Positions 1 through 12,461 of a DNA stretch of 64,000 bases are shown here, in pieces. The notes beneath the pieces were generated by a model. That model did no database searches, had not been told where the DNA came from, and saw only the letters and a list, made by a program, of their open reading frames with translations. The stretch lies in the NCBI GenBank assembly GCA_047967505.1, contig CM106540.1; one strand, 5' to 3'. A program made the position numbers and the translations under genes. Each line of letters starts with the position of its first letter. Within the stretch, counting starts at the first letter, position 1. This DNA is from Dipteris shenzhenensis (taxonomy: Eukaryota > Polypodiophyta > Polypodiopsida > Gleicheniales).

Positions 1-299
1 TGCTTATGCTTAAGCATAAGCATAAGCATAAGCTCATGCTTATGCTTATGCATGAGCATAAGAGAAGGGCGAAAGAGAGAATAAGAGGGAAAGGAAAGAG
101 AGAAGAAGAGGGAAAGAGAAAAGAGGAAAAAAGAGACATATGCTCATGCTTATGCATGAGCATATGTCTACTTCTCTTATGCTCATGCATAAGCATAAGC
201 ATTCTTATGCTCATGCTTATGTTTATGCATGAGCATAAGAGAAGGGGGAAAGAGAGAAGAAGAGGGAAAGGAAAGAGGAAAAAAGAGGAAAAGAAAGAG
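1..299. repeat. Palindromic minisatellite and homopurine block
   Basis: Two block types alternate. One is made of overlapping short palindromes from CATAAGC/GCTTATG and GCTCATGC/GCATGAGC words; positions 135-168 form a perfect inverted repeat with 15-base arms around a TTAT loop. The other is nearly pure purine (AGAGAAGGGGGAAAG type). Open frames through it encode only runs of Met, His, Lys, Glu and Leu and are composition artefacts, not genes. Confidence 0.9.
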
Positions 300-549
300 C
301 TCGGGGGGGTCACTCATCATATGTAACCCTATCACGTGAGTTCAAAAGAAGGATATTTTTTATTCCTAAAATTTACAGAAATAAATATACATACGGGACT
401 ATTTAAAATATTTTTGGAAAAAATTTACAGATTTGTATAGAAAAGGGGTACATTTTATTAATGAAAAAATTTACAGATAAGGGATTTTAAATATAGGCCT
501 TGAACGCACGACGTGATATAGAGGGTTTATACATAGTGACCCCCCCGAG
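300..549. mobile_element. MITE copy A, 250 bp, 8-bp target duplication
   Basis: A short non-autonomous DNA transposon. The ends are perfect inverted repeats, CTCGGGGGGGTCACT on the left and its complement on the right, and a looser inverted match continues about 45 bases inward. It has no coding capacity. AGAAAGAG lies immediately on both sides (292-299 and 550-557), although the flanking purine repeat makes that match weak evidence on its own. The same element occurs at 24120-24365 and 36482-36728, and a diverged copy at 21518-21778. The 8-bp duplication suggests a hAT-like or Mutator-like source. The TIR sequence does not fit a family I recognise. Confidence 0.85.
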
Positions 550-1545
550 AGAAAGAGAGAAGAAGAGGGAAAGGAAGGAGAGATTGGAAAAGAGGAAAGA
601 GGGAGAGAAAGAGAGAAGGGGGAAAGAGAGAATAAGAGAAGGGGGAAAAAAGAGACATATGCTCATGCAAATGCATGAGCATATGTCTATTTCTCTTATG
701 CTCATGCATAAGCATAAGCATGAGCATATGTCTCCTTTTCTTATGCTCATGCTTATGCTTAAGCATAAGTATAAGAGAAGGGGGAAAGAGAGAATAAGAG
801 GGAAAGGAAAGAGAGAAGAAGAGGGAAAGAGAAAAGAGGAAAGAAGAGACATATGCTCATGCTTATGCATGAGCATATGTCTACTTCTCTTATGCTCATG
901 CATAAGCATAAGCATGAGCATATGTCTCCTTTTCTTATGCTCATGCTTATGCTTAAGCATAAGCTCATGCTTATGCTTATGCATGAGCATAAGAGAAGGG
1001 GGAAAGAGAGAATAAGAGGGAAAGGAAAGAGGGAAAGGAAAGAGGGAGAGAAAGAGAGAAGGGGGAAAAAGAGAATAAGAGAAGGGGGAAAAAAGAGACA
1101 TATGCTCATGTGAATGCATGAGCATATGTCTACTTCTCTTATGCTCATGCATAAGCATAAGCATGAGCATATGTCTCCTTTTCTTATGCTCATGCTCATG
1201 CTTATGCTTAAGCATAAGCATAAGAGAAGGGGGAAAGAGAGAATAAGAGGGAAAGGAAAGAGGGAAAGGAAAGAGAGAAGAAGAGGGAAAGAGAAAAGAG
1301 GAAAAAAGAGACATGCTCATGCTTATGCATGAGCATATGTCTACTTCTCTTATGCTCATGCATAAGCATAAGCATTCTTATGCTCATGCTTATGTTTATG
1401 CTTAAGAGAAGGGGGAAAGAGAGAAGAAGAGGGAAAGGAAAGAGGGAAAAAGAGGGAAAGAAAGAGAGAAGAAGAGGAAAAGGAAAGAGGGAAAAAGAGG
1501 AGGAAATAGATTGAAGGAGGGAAGAAGGAAAGAGATTAAGGGGAA
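550..1545. repeat. Palindromic minisatellite and homopurine array
   Basis: This continues the array at 1-299, which the MITE interrupts. Inverted repeats such as 848-881 (arms GACATATGCTCATGC, loop TTAT) recur about every 200-250 bases. Loops vary (TTAT, AAAT, GAAT) and homopurine tracts separate them. The purine tracts could form triplex DNA and the palindromes hairpins. A related array lies at 5597-6110. No gene is supported. Confidence 0.9.
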
Positions 1546-2362
1546 GAGAGGGTTCCTACACCCATCACTACAGCTAGCGCTTAAGGTGCTAGCTGCAGGC
1601 CAATGCAAATAACAAAAATAATAAATGGAAAAAAGAGGAAGCACTTACCTGAAATAGTACGTCCTGCTCGGTGTTGTGGACTGGCCCTACAAAAGAGAGG
1701 AAACAACCGATTTTTCAAATAAGATGTTAGAGGAAGGAGGAGATTACAAAAGTAGCTTCTTGAAAAGGAGGAGATTGAGGAGACAAGGAGAAAGAGAAGG
1801 AAGAGAAATACAAAAAAGAGGTGAGTCTTCTTTCTTTCTTAAAATCTCATTTTTTGTTTCAATCCTTTGAAAACAAGCATGAAAACTAGTTTACAAGTTT
1901 AGCAATACAAGGAGAAGCACTCACAAAACTAAAGCTAACAAACAAATAACCTACATTGTTGAAACAAACTCACCTCTTGAAGAACTTCCTTTCAAGAAAC
2001 CAAAGAGGGAAAAGGGTAGAGAGGGAGTACAAGAGCTAGGAGAAGGGTGAAGAGTGGAGAATAGAGTGGGAGGTTGTCGAAAATAGGTGGGAGGTCATCG
2101 AAAATAGGTGGGAGGAGAGATTGCCTTGCTTACTTGAGAGATTAGAGAAGGGGATAAAGAAAGCGCCATGCGATGAGAGTCTCGGGTTTTAACCCACAGT
2201 GTCGCTTTTTCATCGCTATATAGCAACGTTTTTAATTAAAAACGTCGCTATATAGCGACGCTTTAAGTCACTTTTTGTTGTAGCATGAAGGGAAGCTCAT
2301 AGATGCTATTTTATAACTGTTAATATCTCTTTGCAACTTATGTTGTGATTTTATAAGTGTAG
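1546..2362 (+). other. 5' non-coding region of CACTA element 1
   Basis: This matches 6111-6956 upstream of CACTA element 2, with shared GGTTCCTA, CCCATCAC and CTGCAGGCCAATGCAAATAAC words. Near its end is the perfect palindrome GTCGCTATATAGCGAC (2244-2259), preceded by an AT-rich palindrome around 2225-2245. The motif recurs near the right ends of the elements and is probably a subterminal transposase-binding repeat. I could not fix the left terminus; CACTAC at 1566-1571 is a candidate but does not match the right-end repeat. No gene is visible. Confidence 0.55.
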
Positions 2363-5234
2363 ATGGAAGGGACGAGTGGAAGCTTGTCCAATGATGCGCC
2401 AACGCCCAGGAGCACGAAGTGGCTTACGGAGAGGTTATACTGTCATTGCACTCATTGCAAGCGAGAAGTACAACATCAACATCGTATTATCATGTGCCAC
2501 TTGCGGATGTATGGGGAGGAGCCCGAACCAATACCCACCGTTGGTGTTGCACGTGTTGATCGACCATCGGTAAGTCAAAGCTATTTAAGTTCACAGTCTT
2601 ATTGTATACCAGGAAATACAAGATCTTATATTTAAACGAAATCTTAAAACAGGATGAGGAGGGTGACGAGGGTACGCATATACCTTCTCACTTTCAGCAA
2701 GACTATAGTCTCCCGGATGATGACGAGGGTATGGTCGACATGATGGATTCCATTTTTAGGGGCACTACATCCCATGTACACGTGATGTCAGAGTCTGAGG
2801 TCAAAATGCGAGAGTTGCAATCAACACAATTGTACGAGGGTGCTAGGATGTCTAAACTACATGCTTGTCTCTCAATCTTGAATCTACAAGTAAAGTATGG
2901 GTGGTCGATCTTTCATGAGCTTCCTTATTAGGGTCAGTTACAAATCAATCATCTCTTGGATCCCATGCATATCTTCAAGAATGTGGGGGCTACTATTTGG
3001 GCACACTTGGTTGGTTCCAAAGACTCGAGAGGAGTGCGAGAAGACTTTCGTACTATGAATAGGATGTCTCGTTTGTGGCCCCAAGTGCATGCTTCGGGAA
3101 AAGTTATCCTCCAAAAGCAACGTGGATCCTCTCTACGAGGGAGGAGGCAGCGGTCATGGCACACATTGCATCTTTTCAAACACCGACAGGATACATGCGT
3201 TGCTTGAAAGGAGCATTTTCAAAGGACAATAAGCTTAGTGGGCTCAAGTCCCATGATTGGCACAAGGTCTTACAGGTATTCTAAGTAGAACTAGTGTACC
3301 GATAATCATGATGCGTTAGCGTAATTATTATTATGTTATATTGTTGACATGACTTCATTGTTGCTTTGATAGTTCATCCTCCCAATTATAATAAAAGGAT
3401 GCTTATAAGAAGATGTTAGAAATGCTATATTCAAGATCTGTGGTATTGTGAGGTATGCTTACTATCAAGTCGCATTGAATGTATTTTTTTCAATTTAAGC
3501 TGATTAATCTATAGACTGATTATGAAAATATCTTACATGGACATGTGAAATAGGTGGATATCTCAAAAAGAGATCTCCATATCGAGCATCGAGAAGGCTA
3601 GGGTGGAATCCATCGAAGCCATATGCTTGCTTAAGCACTTTCCCTCGAGCATTATGACAACTCAAGTCCACTTGCTTGTGCACATAGTTGATGAGGTGGC
3701 TATAGCAGGTACCGTTCATAGTCGATGGATGTTTTTTCTCGAGCGGTTTATGAAAACTTTAAAGGGATTTGTAAGACAAAGAGCAAGACCAGAAGCAAGC
3801 ATGGCAGAGGGATGGCTTGTGCAAGAGTCATTAGTATATATCATAGAGTTTCTTGCATCCACAGACCCGATATGCCGCAAGCTTGGCATAACAAGGATGA
3901 TGATCGCATCATTGGCGAGTTTCCCCAAGGAAAAGGGATTGAAAGAAAGATGAGCGAAGAGCAAATGGAGAAATTCAATAAGTTTTGTATCCTTAATAGC
4001 CCTGAGATGCAGAAGTGGATTGAGAGATATGAAGTGGCCAAAGCAGAAAGAATAAATGCAAGGACGAGATTCAGAGTAATGTACAAGCGATCACAACCAT
4101 ATCCACAGGATCTGGCTCTTCTCCCTACTCACATGTCACTTGATTGGCTACAACTAGCTCTACGTAAAGCCGAACGTGATGGAGAGACAATAAACGAGTG
4201 TGAGCGAGAGTTATCATCTAGATGTATGGTGCATGTAAGTCTCTTACCTCTTGACATAATTAAGTAATTATTTGTCACAATATACGCTATAAAATAGATG
4301 CATCTTCATTGTTTTAATGATGCTCTTTTATAGTACAAAAAGTACAGTGCATTATGGTCATATGAACGACATTTTTGCGTGGAACGCATCGATTCAAAGA
4401 GAGTCACGTATGATTGTGGAGTCATGGCTAACTTCACACAAGATAGCCGAGCAAGTGCTTCGGATACCAATCTTCTCTCCTCATAGTTGGATTATTGTGG
4501 AACCATATGCGACATCTATGAAGTTGATTTCAGACGATTTAGTATTTTCATTCTTGATGTAAAATGGTTTAGAACTATTTACAACGGTCCCCATGCGACA
4601 GTGAGAAAAGATAATAGCGATTTCTTTGCAATAGACTCCACCAAACATTGGACCGATGAAAGTGATACTTTTGTTCTTCCCGAGCACTGTGAGCAGGTGC
4701 ATACTAATGATTTAATTAATCGAAGCTTTCGTTTTTAAAGATCCATCGATACATGTACTTGAGCATGATTTCATATATATAATTGACGACATTTGGCACC
4801 CATCTTCAATATAGGTGGTTTTTCATCCGGATCGTTCTGATCCAAGATGGTGGTACGTGATCCAAGTTGCACCACGAAGTAAGCAAATTTTTGAAGATAG
4901 ATATGTGGATATGGAGATGCCACTACCAATGCCGGATCCAATTGATGAATCTAGTGAAGAAGATGTAGATCACCATATGAGCCAAGAGGAAGATGCGCAT
5001 AATGACATCACACGGGAGGAAGATGGAGATCATGATATTGAGGAAGAAGACAATGATCATCAAGAATCACCACACTTTATTGAAGAAGATGATCAAATAC
5101 TTTTAGGTGAATGTACGATGCTAGAGTACGATGATGATATAGGAGATCAACTCGGTATAGAGTTGGAGATAGACTTGTTTGGCGCCTTAGACTTGGCTCA
5201 AGATGAAACAGTTGATGTAAATGCTCTTAATTGA
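2363..5234 (+). pseudogene. CACTA element 1 TNP2-type transposase gene, decayed
   Basis: A multi-exon remnant of an En/Spm transposase gene. Exon 1 (2363-2569, donor GTAAGT) encodes a Cys/His-rich N-terminal finger (CHCTHC). The next exon (from 2653 after an AG acceptor) runs into LDPMHIFKNVG, typical of the TNP2 family. Around 3603-3870 is a DUF4218-like block (HIVDEVAIAGTVHSRW, RPEASMAEGWL). Around 4487-4696 is a DUF4216-like block, and 4815-5234 an acidic tail rich in Asp and Glu. Compared with element 2 it lacks about 1 kb of the central TNP2 domain: the sequence passes from KYGWS directly to the HELPY segment near 2908. A TAG at 2929-2931 replaces a Trp codon kept in element 2, and frames shift near 3110 and 3870. 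It cannot make a functional transposase. Confidence 0.85.
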
Positions 5235-5596
5235 TTTTTCTCATCTCAAACTTAGACATGAATATATGAGCTTCAAAGGCTTGATGTACATGCTCTCAAT
5301 TTTTTATTCTCTATGAGATCAAACATGTATGAAAATTTAAAAAAATTTGTCATTGGAAAAAACTAACTTTTAAGGTCTATATGGAAAAAAAAACCTCTTT
5401 GGAAAACGTCGCTATAAAATAGTATATCAGTGTCGCTATATAGCGGCCTTTATAAAGGTCGCTATATAGCGACTTTTGGCAAGCGTCGCTATATAGCGAC
5501 GCTTTACGGAACCCGCTTTTCATACCGACGATTAACACTAAGCGGGCGCTAAACGTCGGTACGTAAACATTGCAATAGGATTCGTGTGTAGTAGTG
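5235..5596 (+). mobile_element. Right terminal region of CACTA element 1
   Basis: Follows the gene's stop codon. It holds several copies of the subterminal palindrome GTCGCTATATAGCGAC (perfect at 5458-5473 and 5485-5500, degenerate near 5408 and 5432). It ends in GTGTGTAGTAGTG, the complement of a CACTA-type terminus CACTACTACAC. The palindromic satellite starts at the next base, so I take 5596 as the element end. No clear 3-bp target duplication can be assigned because the left end is unresolved. Confidence 0.75.
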
Positions 5597-6110
5597 CATA
5601 TGCTTATGATTATGCATGAGCATATGAGCATATGCTCATGCATAAGCATAAGCATAAGCATAGGCATAAGCATATGCTTATGAAAAGAAGAGAAAAAGAG
5701 AGACAAAAAGAGAGGGGAAAAGAAGAGGGGAAAAGAGAGGGATATGCTTGAAAAGGAAGAGGGGAAAAGAGCATAAGCATTAGAGAAAGAGAGAGAAAGC
5801 ATATGCTTATGCATAAGCATAAGCATATGAGCATATGCTCATGCATAAGCATAAACATAAACATAGGCATAGGCATATGCTTATGAAAAGAAGAGAAAAA
5901 GAGAGGAAAAAAGAGAGGGGAAAAGAGGAGAAGAAAGAGGGGAAAAGAGCATAAGCATAAGAGAAGGAAAAACATATGCATAAGAGAAAAAGAGAGAAAG
6001 CATATGCTTATGCTTATGCATGAGGATATGAGGGGAAGAGGGGGGAAAGAGGGAGGAAAAGAGGAAAAGAGGGGAAGAAGAGGGAATAAGAGAAGATGGG
6101 GGAAGAGAGG
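5597..6110. repeat. Palindromic minisatellite and purine block, second array
   Basis: Same word set as 1-1545 (CATATGCTCATGCATAAGC and purine runs such as AGAGGGGAAAAG), lying between the right end of CACTA element 1 and the 5' region of element 2. Because such an array precedes both elements in the same relative position, it may be part of the element or a shared insertion context. Open frames here are composition artefacts. Confidence 0.85.
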
Positions 6111-6956
6111 GTTCCTATGCCCATCACTGCTAACTGCAGGCCAATGCAAATAACAGAAATAACAAAAGGAATAAAGAGGAAGCACTTTCTTACTTGGAAA
6201 AGTTATGCTCGGTGTTTTGTGGACTAGCCCTATAAAAGAGAGGAAACATACCCTTTCTCAAATAACTAGTTAGAGGAAGGAGGAGTTTGGAGAAGCAACT
6301 TTTCAAAGGGATTGGATTGAGGAGACAAGCATACGCCTACAAACAACAAGAAAGAGGAGGAAGAGAAATACCAAAAAGAGAAGAGGTGAGTCTTCTTTTT
6401 TTCACCAAATCTCGTTTTTTGTCCTTAACCTCTGAAAATCAAGCATGAAAATCAGCACATAGGCTTAGCAATACAAGGAGAAACATGCTTCAACACTCAC
6501 AAAACGAAATCTCACAAAAAGTGAACCTACATTGCTTAAAGAGACACACCTTCTTGAAAACTTCCTTTTACACAAGCGAAGAGGGAGAAGGGTGGAGAGG
6601 GAGCACAAGTGTTGGGAGAGGGGCTAGGTAGGGGTGAAGAGTGTGGGGAATACAGAGGATAAAAGTGAGGTCATTGAATATAAGGTGGAAGGATCGATTT
6701 TTGCTTTTCCCGCAATAGAGATGTGAAAGACAACGTCACACGGGGTTTTGGGTTTTAGCCCCCAGCATCACTATATAGTGACGGTTACATCCTAAAAGTG
6801 TCGCTATATAGTGACAGAATAGGACAAATCGTCGCTATATAGCGACAATTCAGGGGCACTTATTGTTTGAAGAGAGGAAAGGAGCTCATGGGTGGCTATT
6901 TTTTGGATCTTAATAGATTTCCTTGTAGATCATGTTATGATTTTGGAGGTGTGCAG
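6111..6956 (+). other. 5' non-coding region of CACTA element 2
   Basis: Collinear with 1546-2362. It carries degenerate subterminal palindromes of the TCGCTATATAGCGAC type around 6767-6853. No terminus could be fixed and no gene is visible. Confidence 0.5.
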
Positions 6957-9900
6957 ATGGAAGGGACAAGTGGAAGCTCGTCAGATGATGCGCCAACGCC
7001 CAGGAGTGCAAAGTGTCTCGCGGAGAGGTTGTATTGTCATTGCACTCATTGCAAGCGAAAAGTATGACATCAACGTCGTATTGTCATGCGCCACTTGTGG
7101 ATGTATGGGGAGGAGCCCGAACTAGTACCCATCATTGGTGTTGCACGTGGTGATGGATCATCGGTAAGTCAATGCTATTTGAGTTCGTGATTAATATTGC
7201 ATACGTATGCAACATGAAACCTTGAGACAAGATCTTATATTTACACAAAATCTTGAGACAGGATGAGGAGGGTGGTGAGGGTGCGCATATACCTTCATAC
7301 TTTGAGCAAGACTATAGTCTCCCGAATGTGCTAGATGATGATGAGGGTATGGTGGACATGATGGATTCTATTTTTAAGGGCACTACATTACATGTACAAG
7401 TGATGTCCGAGTCTGAGGTCAATATGCGAGAGTTGCAATCAACATAGTTGTATGAGGGTGCTAGGATGTCTAAACTACGGGCTTGCCTCTCAATCTTGAA
7501 TCTGCAAGCCTCTCAATCTTGAATCTGCAAGCAAAGTATGGGTGGTCGGATACAAGTGTCTCGACCTTAATGAGGTTAGCTCCTGCATTAATTTGACTCA
7601 TTATTTATATATTGTTTGTTTTGAGAATCGTCATTATTTAAAGCCTATGTATGTTTGAATTATGATAGGTTGCTCCAGAAGACATTGCCTGCACCAAATA
7701 ACATGCCCGCGTCAGGAGATGAAGCGAAGAAGATGCTAACAATGGTGGGTATGGATTACATATGATACCATCCATGCTTGTCATAATTATTGTATTCTCT
7801 TTCGTCGTGACCATGGAGATTTGGCTAGTTGTCCGGAGTGTGGGGAACAATGATACAGAGATGACTTCCAGGGTGACCAAATACCGGTAAGGTCTTGAGA
7901 CACTTTCCCATCATTGCAAGGATACAACACATGTTCTGATGCAAATCCATAGGGGAGTTCATGACTTGGCATGCATCTCATCGGTCCACTGATGACACAT
8001 TGAGGATTCTCGTAGATTGTGCAGCTTGGAAGCACATAGACAATCAATGGCCAGACTTTGCGAGGGAGCGACGCAACTTACATCTTGGGCTCGCCATGGA
8101 CGGTGTGAACCCTGTCGACATGGCCCATAGTCTTGGTGAATTACAATATCCCACCATGGCTAACAATAAAGAAGGGACACCTCATGCTTGCACTACTTGT
8201 GCAAGGGAAGTACAAGGCCAAAAATATGGATGTGTACATGGCACCTTTGATAGAGGAGTTACAGATCTTATGGAGAGGAGTGTGGGTCTTTGATATTTCC
8301 AGAGCTCCTAGACATACCAATGATATTTTGTTCAAGAATATCTTGATGTGGACCATGCATGACTACCCAGGATATGGAGAGTGCATAGGCACGTGGTTGT
8401 GTCTTTACATGTATAATATAGGATTATGCTTTGATGACTCTCTTTCGTGCGCATGTCTTATACTAACACATTCATGCACGCGTGCAGAACTTGTACCACC
8501 ATATTTAAAGGCAAGTGACTGGATTTAGGCTTGGAGGGCGAATGAAGAGGAACCTCCTTGTGGTATGAAGAGGGTATCCATCTTTCATGAGCTTCCTTAT
8601 TGGGGTCAGTTACAAATCAATCATCTCTTGGATCCCATGCATATCTTCAAGAATGTGGGGGCTACTATTTGGGCACACTTGGTTGGTTCCAAAGATTCAA
8701 GAGGAGTGCGAGAAGACTTGCGTGCTATGAATAGGATGTCTCATTTGTGGCCCCAAGTGCATGCTTCGGGAAAAGTTGTCCTCTTGAAAGCAACATGGAT
8801 CCTCTCCAAGAGAGAGGAGGCAGCGGTCAAGGCGGACATTGCCTCTTTTCGAACACCCACAGGGTACATGCATTGCTTGAAAGGAGCATTTTCGAAGGAC
8901 AATAAGGTTAGTGGGCTCAAGTCCCATGATTGGCACAAGGTCTTCCAGGTATTCAAAGCTGTAGGATTAGTGTACCGATAATCATGATGCATTAGTGTAA
9001 TTATGATTATGTTATATTATTGACATGACTTCTTTGTTTCTTCGATAGTTCATCCTCCCAATTACAGTGAAAGGGTGCTTACAAGAAGATTTTAGAAATG
9101 CTATATTCAAGATCAGTGGTATTGTGAGGTATGCTTACTATCAAATCACATTGATTGCATTTTCTTCAATTCAAGCTGAATAATCTGTAGACTGATTATG
9201 AATATATCTTACATGGGCATATGAAATAGGTGGATATCTCAAAAAGACATCTCCATATCGAGCATCAAGAAGGCTAGAGTGGACTCCATCAAAGTTGTAT
9301 GCTTGCTTGAGAAGCACTATGAAACCTCCAGCATTATGACAACTCAAGTGCCTTGCTTCTACACATAGTTGATGAGGTGGCCATTGCAGGTACAATTCAT
9401 AGTCAGTGGATGTTTTTTCTCGAGGGGTGTATGAAAACTTTGAAAGGATTTGTAAGGCAAAGAGCAAGACCAGAAGCAAGCATGGCAGAGGGATGGCTTG
9501 TGCAAGAGTCATTACTATATATCACGTAGTTTCTTGCATCCACGGATCCCGATATGCCACAGGCTTGGCATAACAAGGATGATGATTGCATCATTGGCGA
9601 GGTTCCCTAAGGAAAAGAGATTGAAAGAAAGATGAGCGAAGAGCAAATGGAGAAATTCAATATGTTTTGTATCCTCAATAGCAAGGAGATGCAGAAGTGG
9701 ATTGAGGGATATGAAGCAGCTAAAGCAGAAAGAATAGTTGTAAGGAAGAGATTCAGAGTAATTTACAGGCGATCGCAACCATATCCACGGGATCTCACCC
9801 TTCTCCCCACTCACATGTCACTTGATTGGCTACAACTAGCTCTATGTAAAGCGGAACATGATGGAGAGACAATAAACGAGCGTGAGCAAGAGTTATCATT

Positions 9901-10180
9901 TGGATGTGCATGTAAGTTCTTATCTCTTGATGTAATTAAGTAATTATTTGTGGCAATATACGCTATAAAATAGATGCATCCTCATTGTTTTAATGATCCT
10001 CTTTTGCAGTACAAAAAGTACAGTGCATAATGGTCATATGGATGACATTTTTACTTGGAATGCATTGATTCAAAGAGAGTCACGTATGATTGTGGAGTCA
10101 TGGCTAACTTCGCACAAGATAGCCGAGCAAGTGCTTCGGATACCAATCTTCTCTCCTCGCAGTTGGATTATTGTGTGAGA
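6957..10180 (+). pseudogene. CACTA element 2 TNP2-type transposase gene, decayed
   Basis: A more complete relative of the gene at 2363-5234. In order: the Cys/His-rich N-terminus (ATG at 6957); a central TNP2 domain with GLAMDGVNPVDM near 8087-8120 and then, in another frame, the NYNIPPWL, MLALLVQGKY and MAPLIEELQILW blocks of the family (8133-8300); the MHIFKNVGATIW block (about 8638-8670); a DUF4218-like block (about 9370-9540); and a linker region to 9943. At least one frameshift (about 8130) and stops such as TAG at 7446 disable it. The forward copy stops abruptly near 10180 within SWIIV; the following segment is inverted. This is the probable parent of the derivatives at 11.7-13.7 kb. 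Confidence 0.85.
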
Positions 10181-10965
10181 GAATAAAAGTACAAGAGCAT
10201 GTTCATCAAGTTTGAAGCTCATATATTCATGTGCAAGTTTGAGATGAAAAAAATCTATGAAGAGCATTTACATCAACAGCTTCATTCTAAGCCAAGTCTA
10301 ATGCACCAAACAAGTCTATCTCTAACTCTATACCAAGTTGATCTTCTATATCATCATCATACTCTGGCATCATACGTTCACCTAAGACTTGATCATCTTC
10401 TTCAATAAAGTGTGGTGATTCTTGATGATCGTCATCTTCTTCCTCAATATTGTGATCTCCATCTTCCTCCCGTAGGATGTCATTATGCGCATCTTCCTCT
10501 TGGCTCATGTTGTGATCTTCTTCTTCTTCGCTAGATCCATCTGGATCAATTGGATCCGGCATTGGTAGTAGCATCTCCATATCCACATCTCTATCTTCAA
10601 AAAATTACTTAGAACAATCCGGATGAAAAACCACCTATATTGAAGATGGCTGCCAAATGCCATCAATTATATATATGAAATTGCTTAAGTACATGTATCA
10701 ATGGATCTTTAAAAATGAAAGCTTTGATTAATTAAATCATTAGTATGCACCTGCTCACAATGCTCGGGAAGAACAAAAGTAGCACTTTCATCGGTCCAAA
10801 GTTTGGTGGAGTCTATTACAAAGAAACCGCCACTGTCTTTCCTCACTCTTGCATGTGGACCGTTGTAAATAGTTCTAAACCATTTTACATCAAGAATGAA
10901 AATACTAAATCGTCTGAAATCAATTTCATAGATTTTGCGTATGGTATGAAAAGGAAAAAAAAATT
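10181..10965 (-). pseudogene. Inverted C-terminal segment of CACTA element 2
   Basis: This is the DUF4216-like block and acidic tail of the same transposase gene, but on the minus strand. The DUF4216 part reads down from about 10950 (DFRRFSIFILDVKWF, FVLPEHCEQV); the acidic tail is 10586-10287. In element 1 the same blocks lie in direct orientation after SWIIV. The junctions are sharp: TGGATTATTGTG at about 10175, and the ATTGGAAAAAAC block at about 10967, where the direct orientation resumes. This is therefore an internal inversion of about 780 bp. Confidence 0.85.
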
Positions 10966-11224
10966 GTAATTGGAAAAAACTATCTTTAAAGGTCGGTATG
11001 GGAAAAAACACACTCTTTAAAATGTCGCTATAGGAAACTGTCTCAGTGTCGCTATATAATGACCATCTACAAGTCTAGTAAGTGTCGCTATATAGCGACT
11101 CTGTATAAACGTCGCTATATAGCGACACTTGCCTAAAGTCATTATATAGCGTGACACTTGACTAATCCCACGCGCGCTAAACATTGGTGCTTAAGCATCG
11201 GAATAGGGCCTGTGTGTAGTAGTG
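10966..11224 (+). mobile_element. Right terminal region of CACTA element 2
   Basis: Collinear with 5345-5596 of element 1. It starts with the ATTGGAAAAAAC block, then has several perfect and degenerate TCGCTATATAGCGAC palindromes (around 11047-11155), and ends in TGTGTGTAGTAGTG at 11224. The orientation is direct, in contrast to the inverted segment before it. Confidence 0.75.
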
Positions 11225-11728
11225 AAAATTACTGAAATAGTCTTAGCTCCATGTCAAATACAACAAGGTCATAGCGACCTCATGAAAAGAGAATCTTGTA
11301 CGTAGACATTGAGAAAGGCTAGATGGCATGCACATGCTTTGGTCAATTTGTACATTTTATCTAGTTATGTGAGTTGCAACTAGTGGGGCCCCATGTCATG
11401 TATAGTAGGTTCATAGTGACATAAAGAAAGAAGGGCAATGACACAATCTTGTACATAGGCACTAAATGAAAAGGCTATATGGCATACACATGTTATGCTC
11501 AATCAATGCACACATTTTAGTTAGTCTGTCTAGCATTGCAACTAGCGGAGCTCCATGTCGACTACAATAGGGCTTTTTGCATGACATTTGCATTTCCCCA
11601 CTTCAATTAAACGTCATTGGGAAGTTCTAAAACAAGCTCTAAAATCCCACAAAATAATTTTAGCTTTCAAAATAAACCATTTTTAAGACCTTCCTTAACT
11701 TGGGCAGGCCAAAAAATACATCATATAT

Positions 11729-12461
11729 CACTACATCATACATTAATTAGATCCGGCATTGGTAGTGGCATCTCCATATCCACATCTCTATCTTCAAAAA
11801 ATTGCTACTTCGTGGTGCAACTTGGATCACGTACCACCATCTTGCATCAGAATAATCCGGATGAAAAACCACCTATATTGAAGATGGTTGCCAAATGCCA
11901 TCAATTATATATATGAAATTACTTAAGTACATGTATCAATGGATCTTTAAAAATGAAAGCTTCGATTAATTAAATCATTAGTATGCACCTGCTCACAATG
12001 CTTGGGAAGAACAAAAGTAGCACTTTCATCGGTCCAAAGTTTGGTGGAGTCTATTACAAAGAAACTGCTATTGTCTTTCCTCACTCTCGCATGCGGACCA
12101 TTGTAAATAGTTCTAAATCATTTTACATCAAGAATGAAAATACTAAATCATCTGAAATCCATTTCAGAGATTTTGCGTATGGTATGGAAAGGAAAAAAAA
12201 AATTTCATTGGAAAAAACTATCTTTAAAGGTCGGTATGGGAAAAAACACTCTCTTTAAAATGTCGCTATAGGAAACTGTCTCAGTGTCGCTATATAATGA
12301 CCATCTACAAGTCTAGTAAGTGTCGCTATATAGCAACTCTGTATAAACGTCGCTATACAGTGACACTTGCCTAAAGTCATTATATAGCATGACACTTGAC
12401 TAATCCCACGCGCACTAAACGTTGGTGCTTAAGCATCGGAATACGATTTGTGTGTAGTGTG
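11729..12461 (+). mobile_element. CACTA deletion derivative 1
   Basis: Starts CACTACATCATAC, contains the end of the inverted acidic-tail/DUF4216 segment of element 2 (from ATCCGGCATTGG at 11752), then the direct-orientation right end with palindromes around 12265-12365, and ends in TGTGTGTAGTGTG. The last bases lack three nucleotides compared with the other copies. No functional coding. It inherits the inversion junction of element 2. Confidence 0.75.

Noticed and set aside
6-1514. Long open frames on both strands through 1-1.5 kb and 5.4-6.2 kb
   Set aside because: Translations are runs of Met, His, Lys, Glu, Leu, Ser and Cys from short palindromes and purine tracts; no domain, start context or codon bias.
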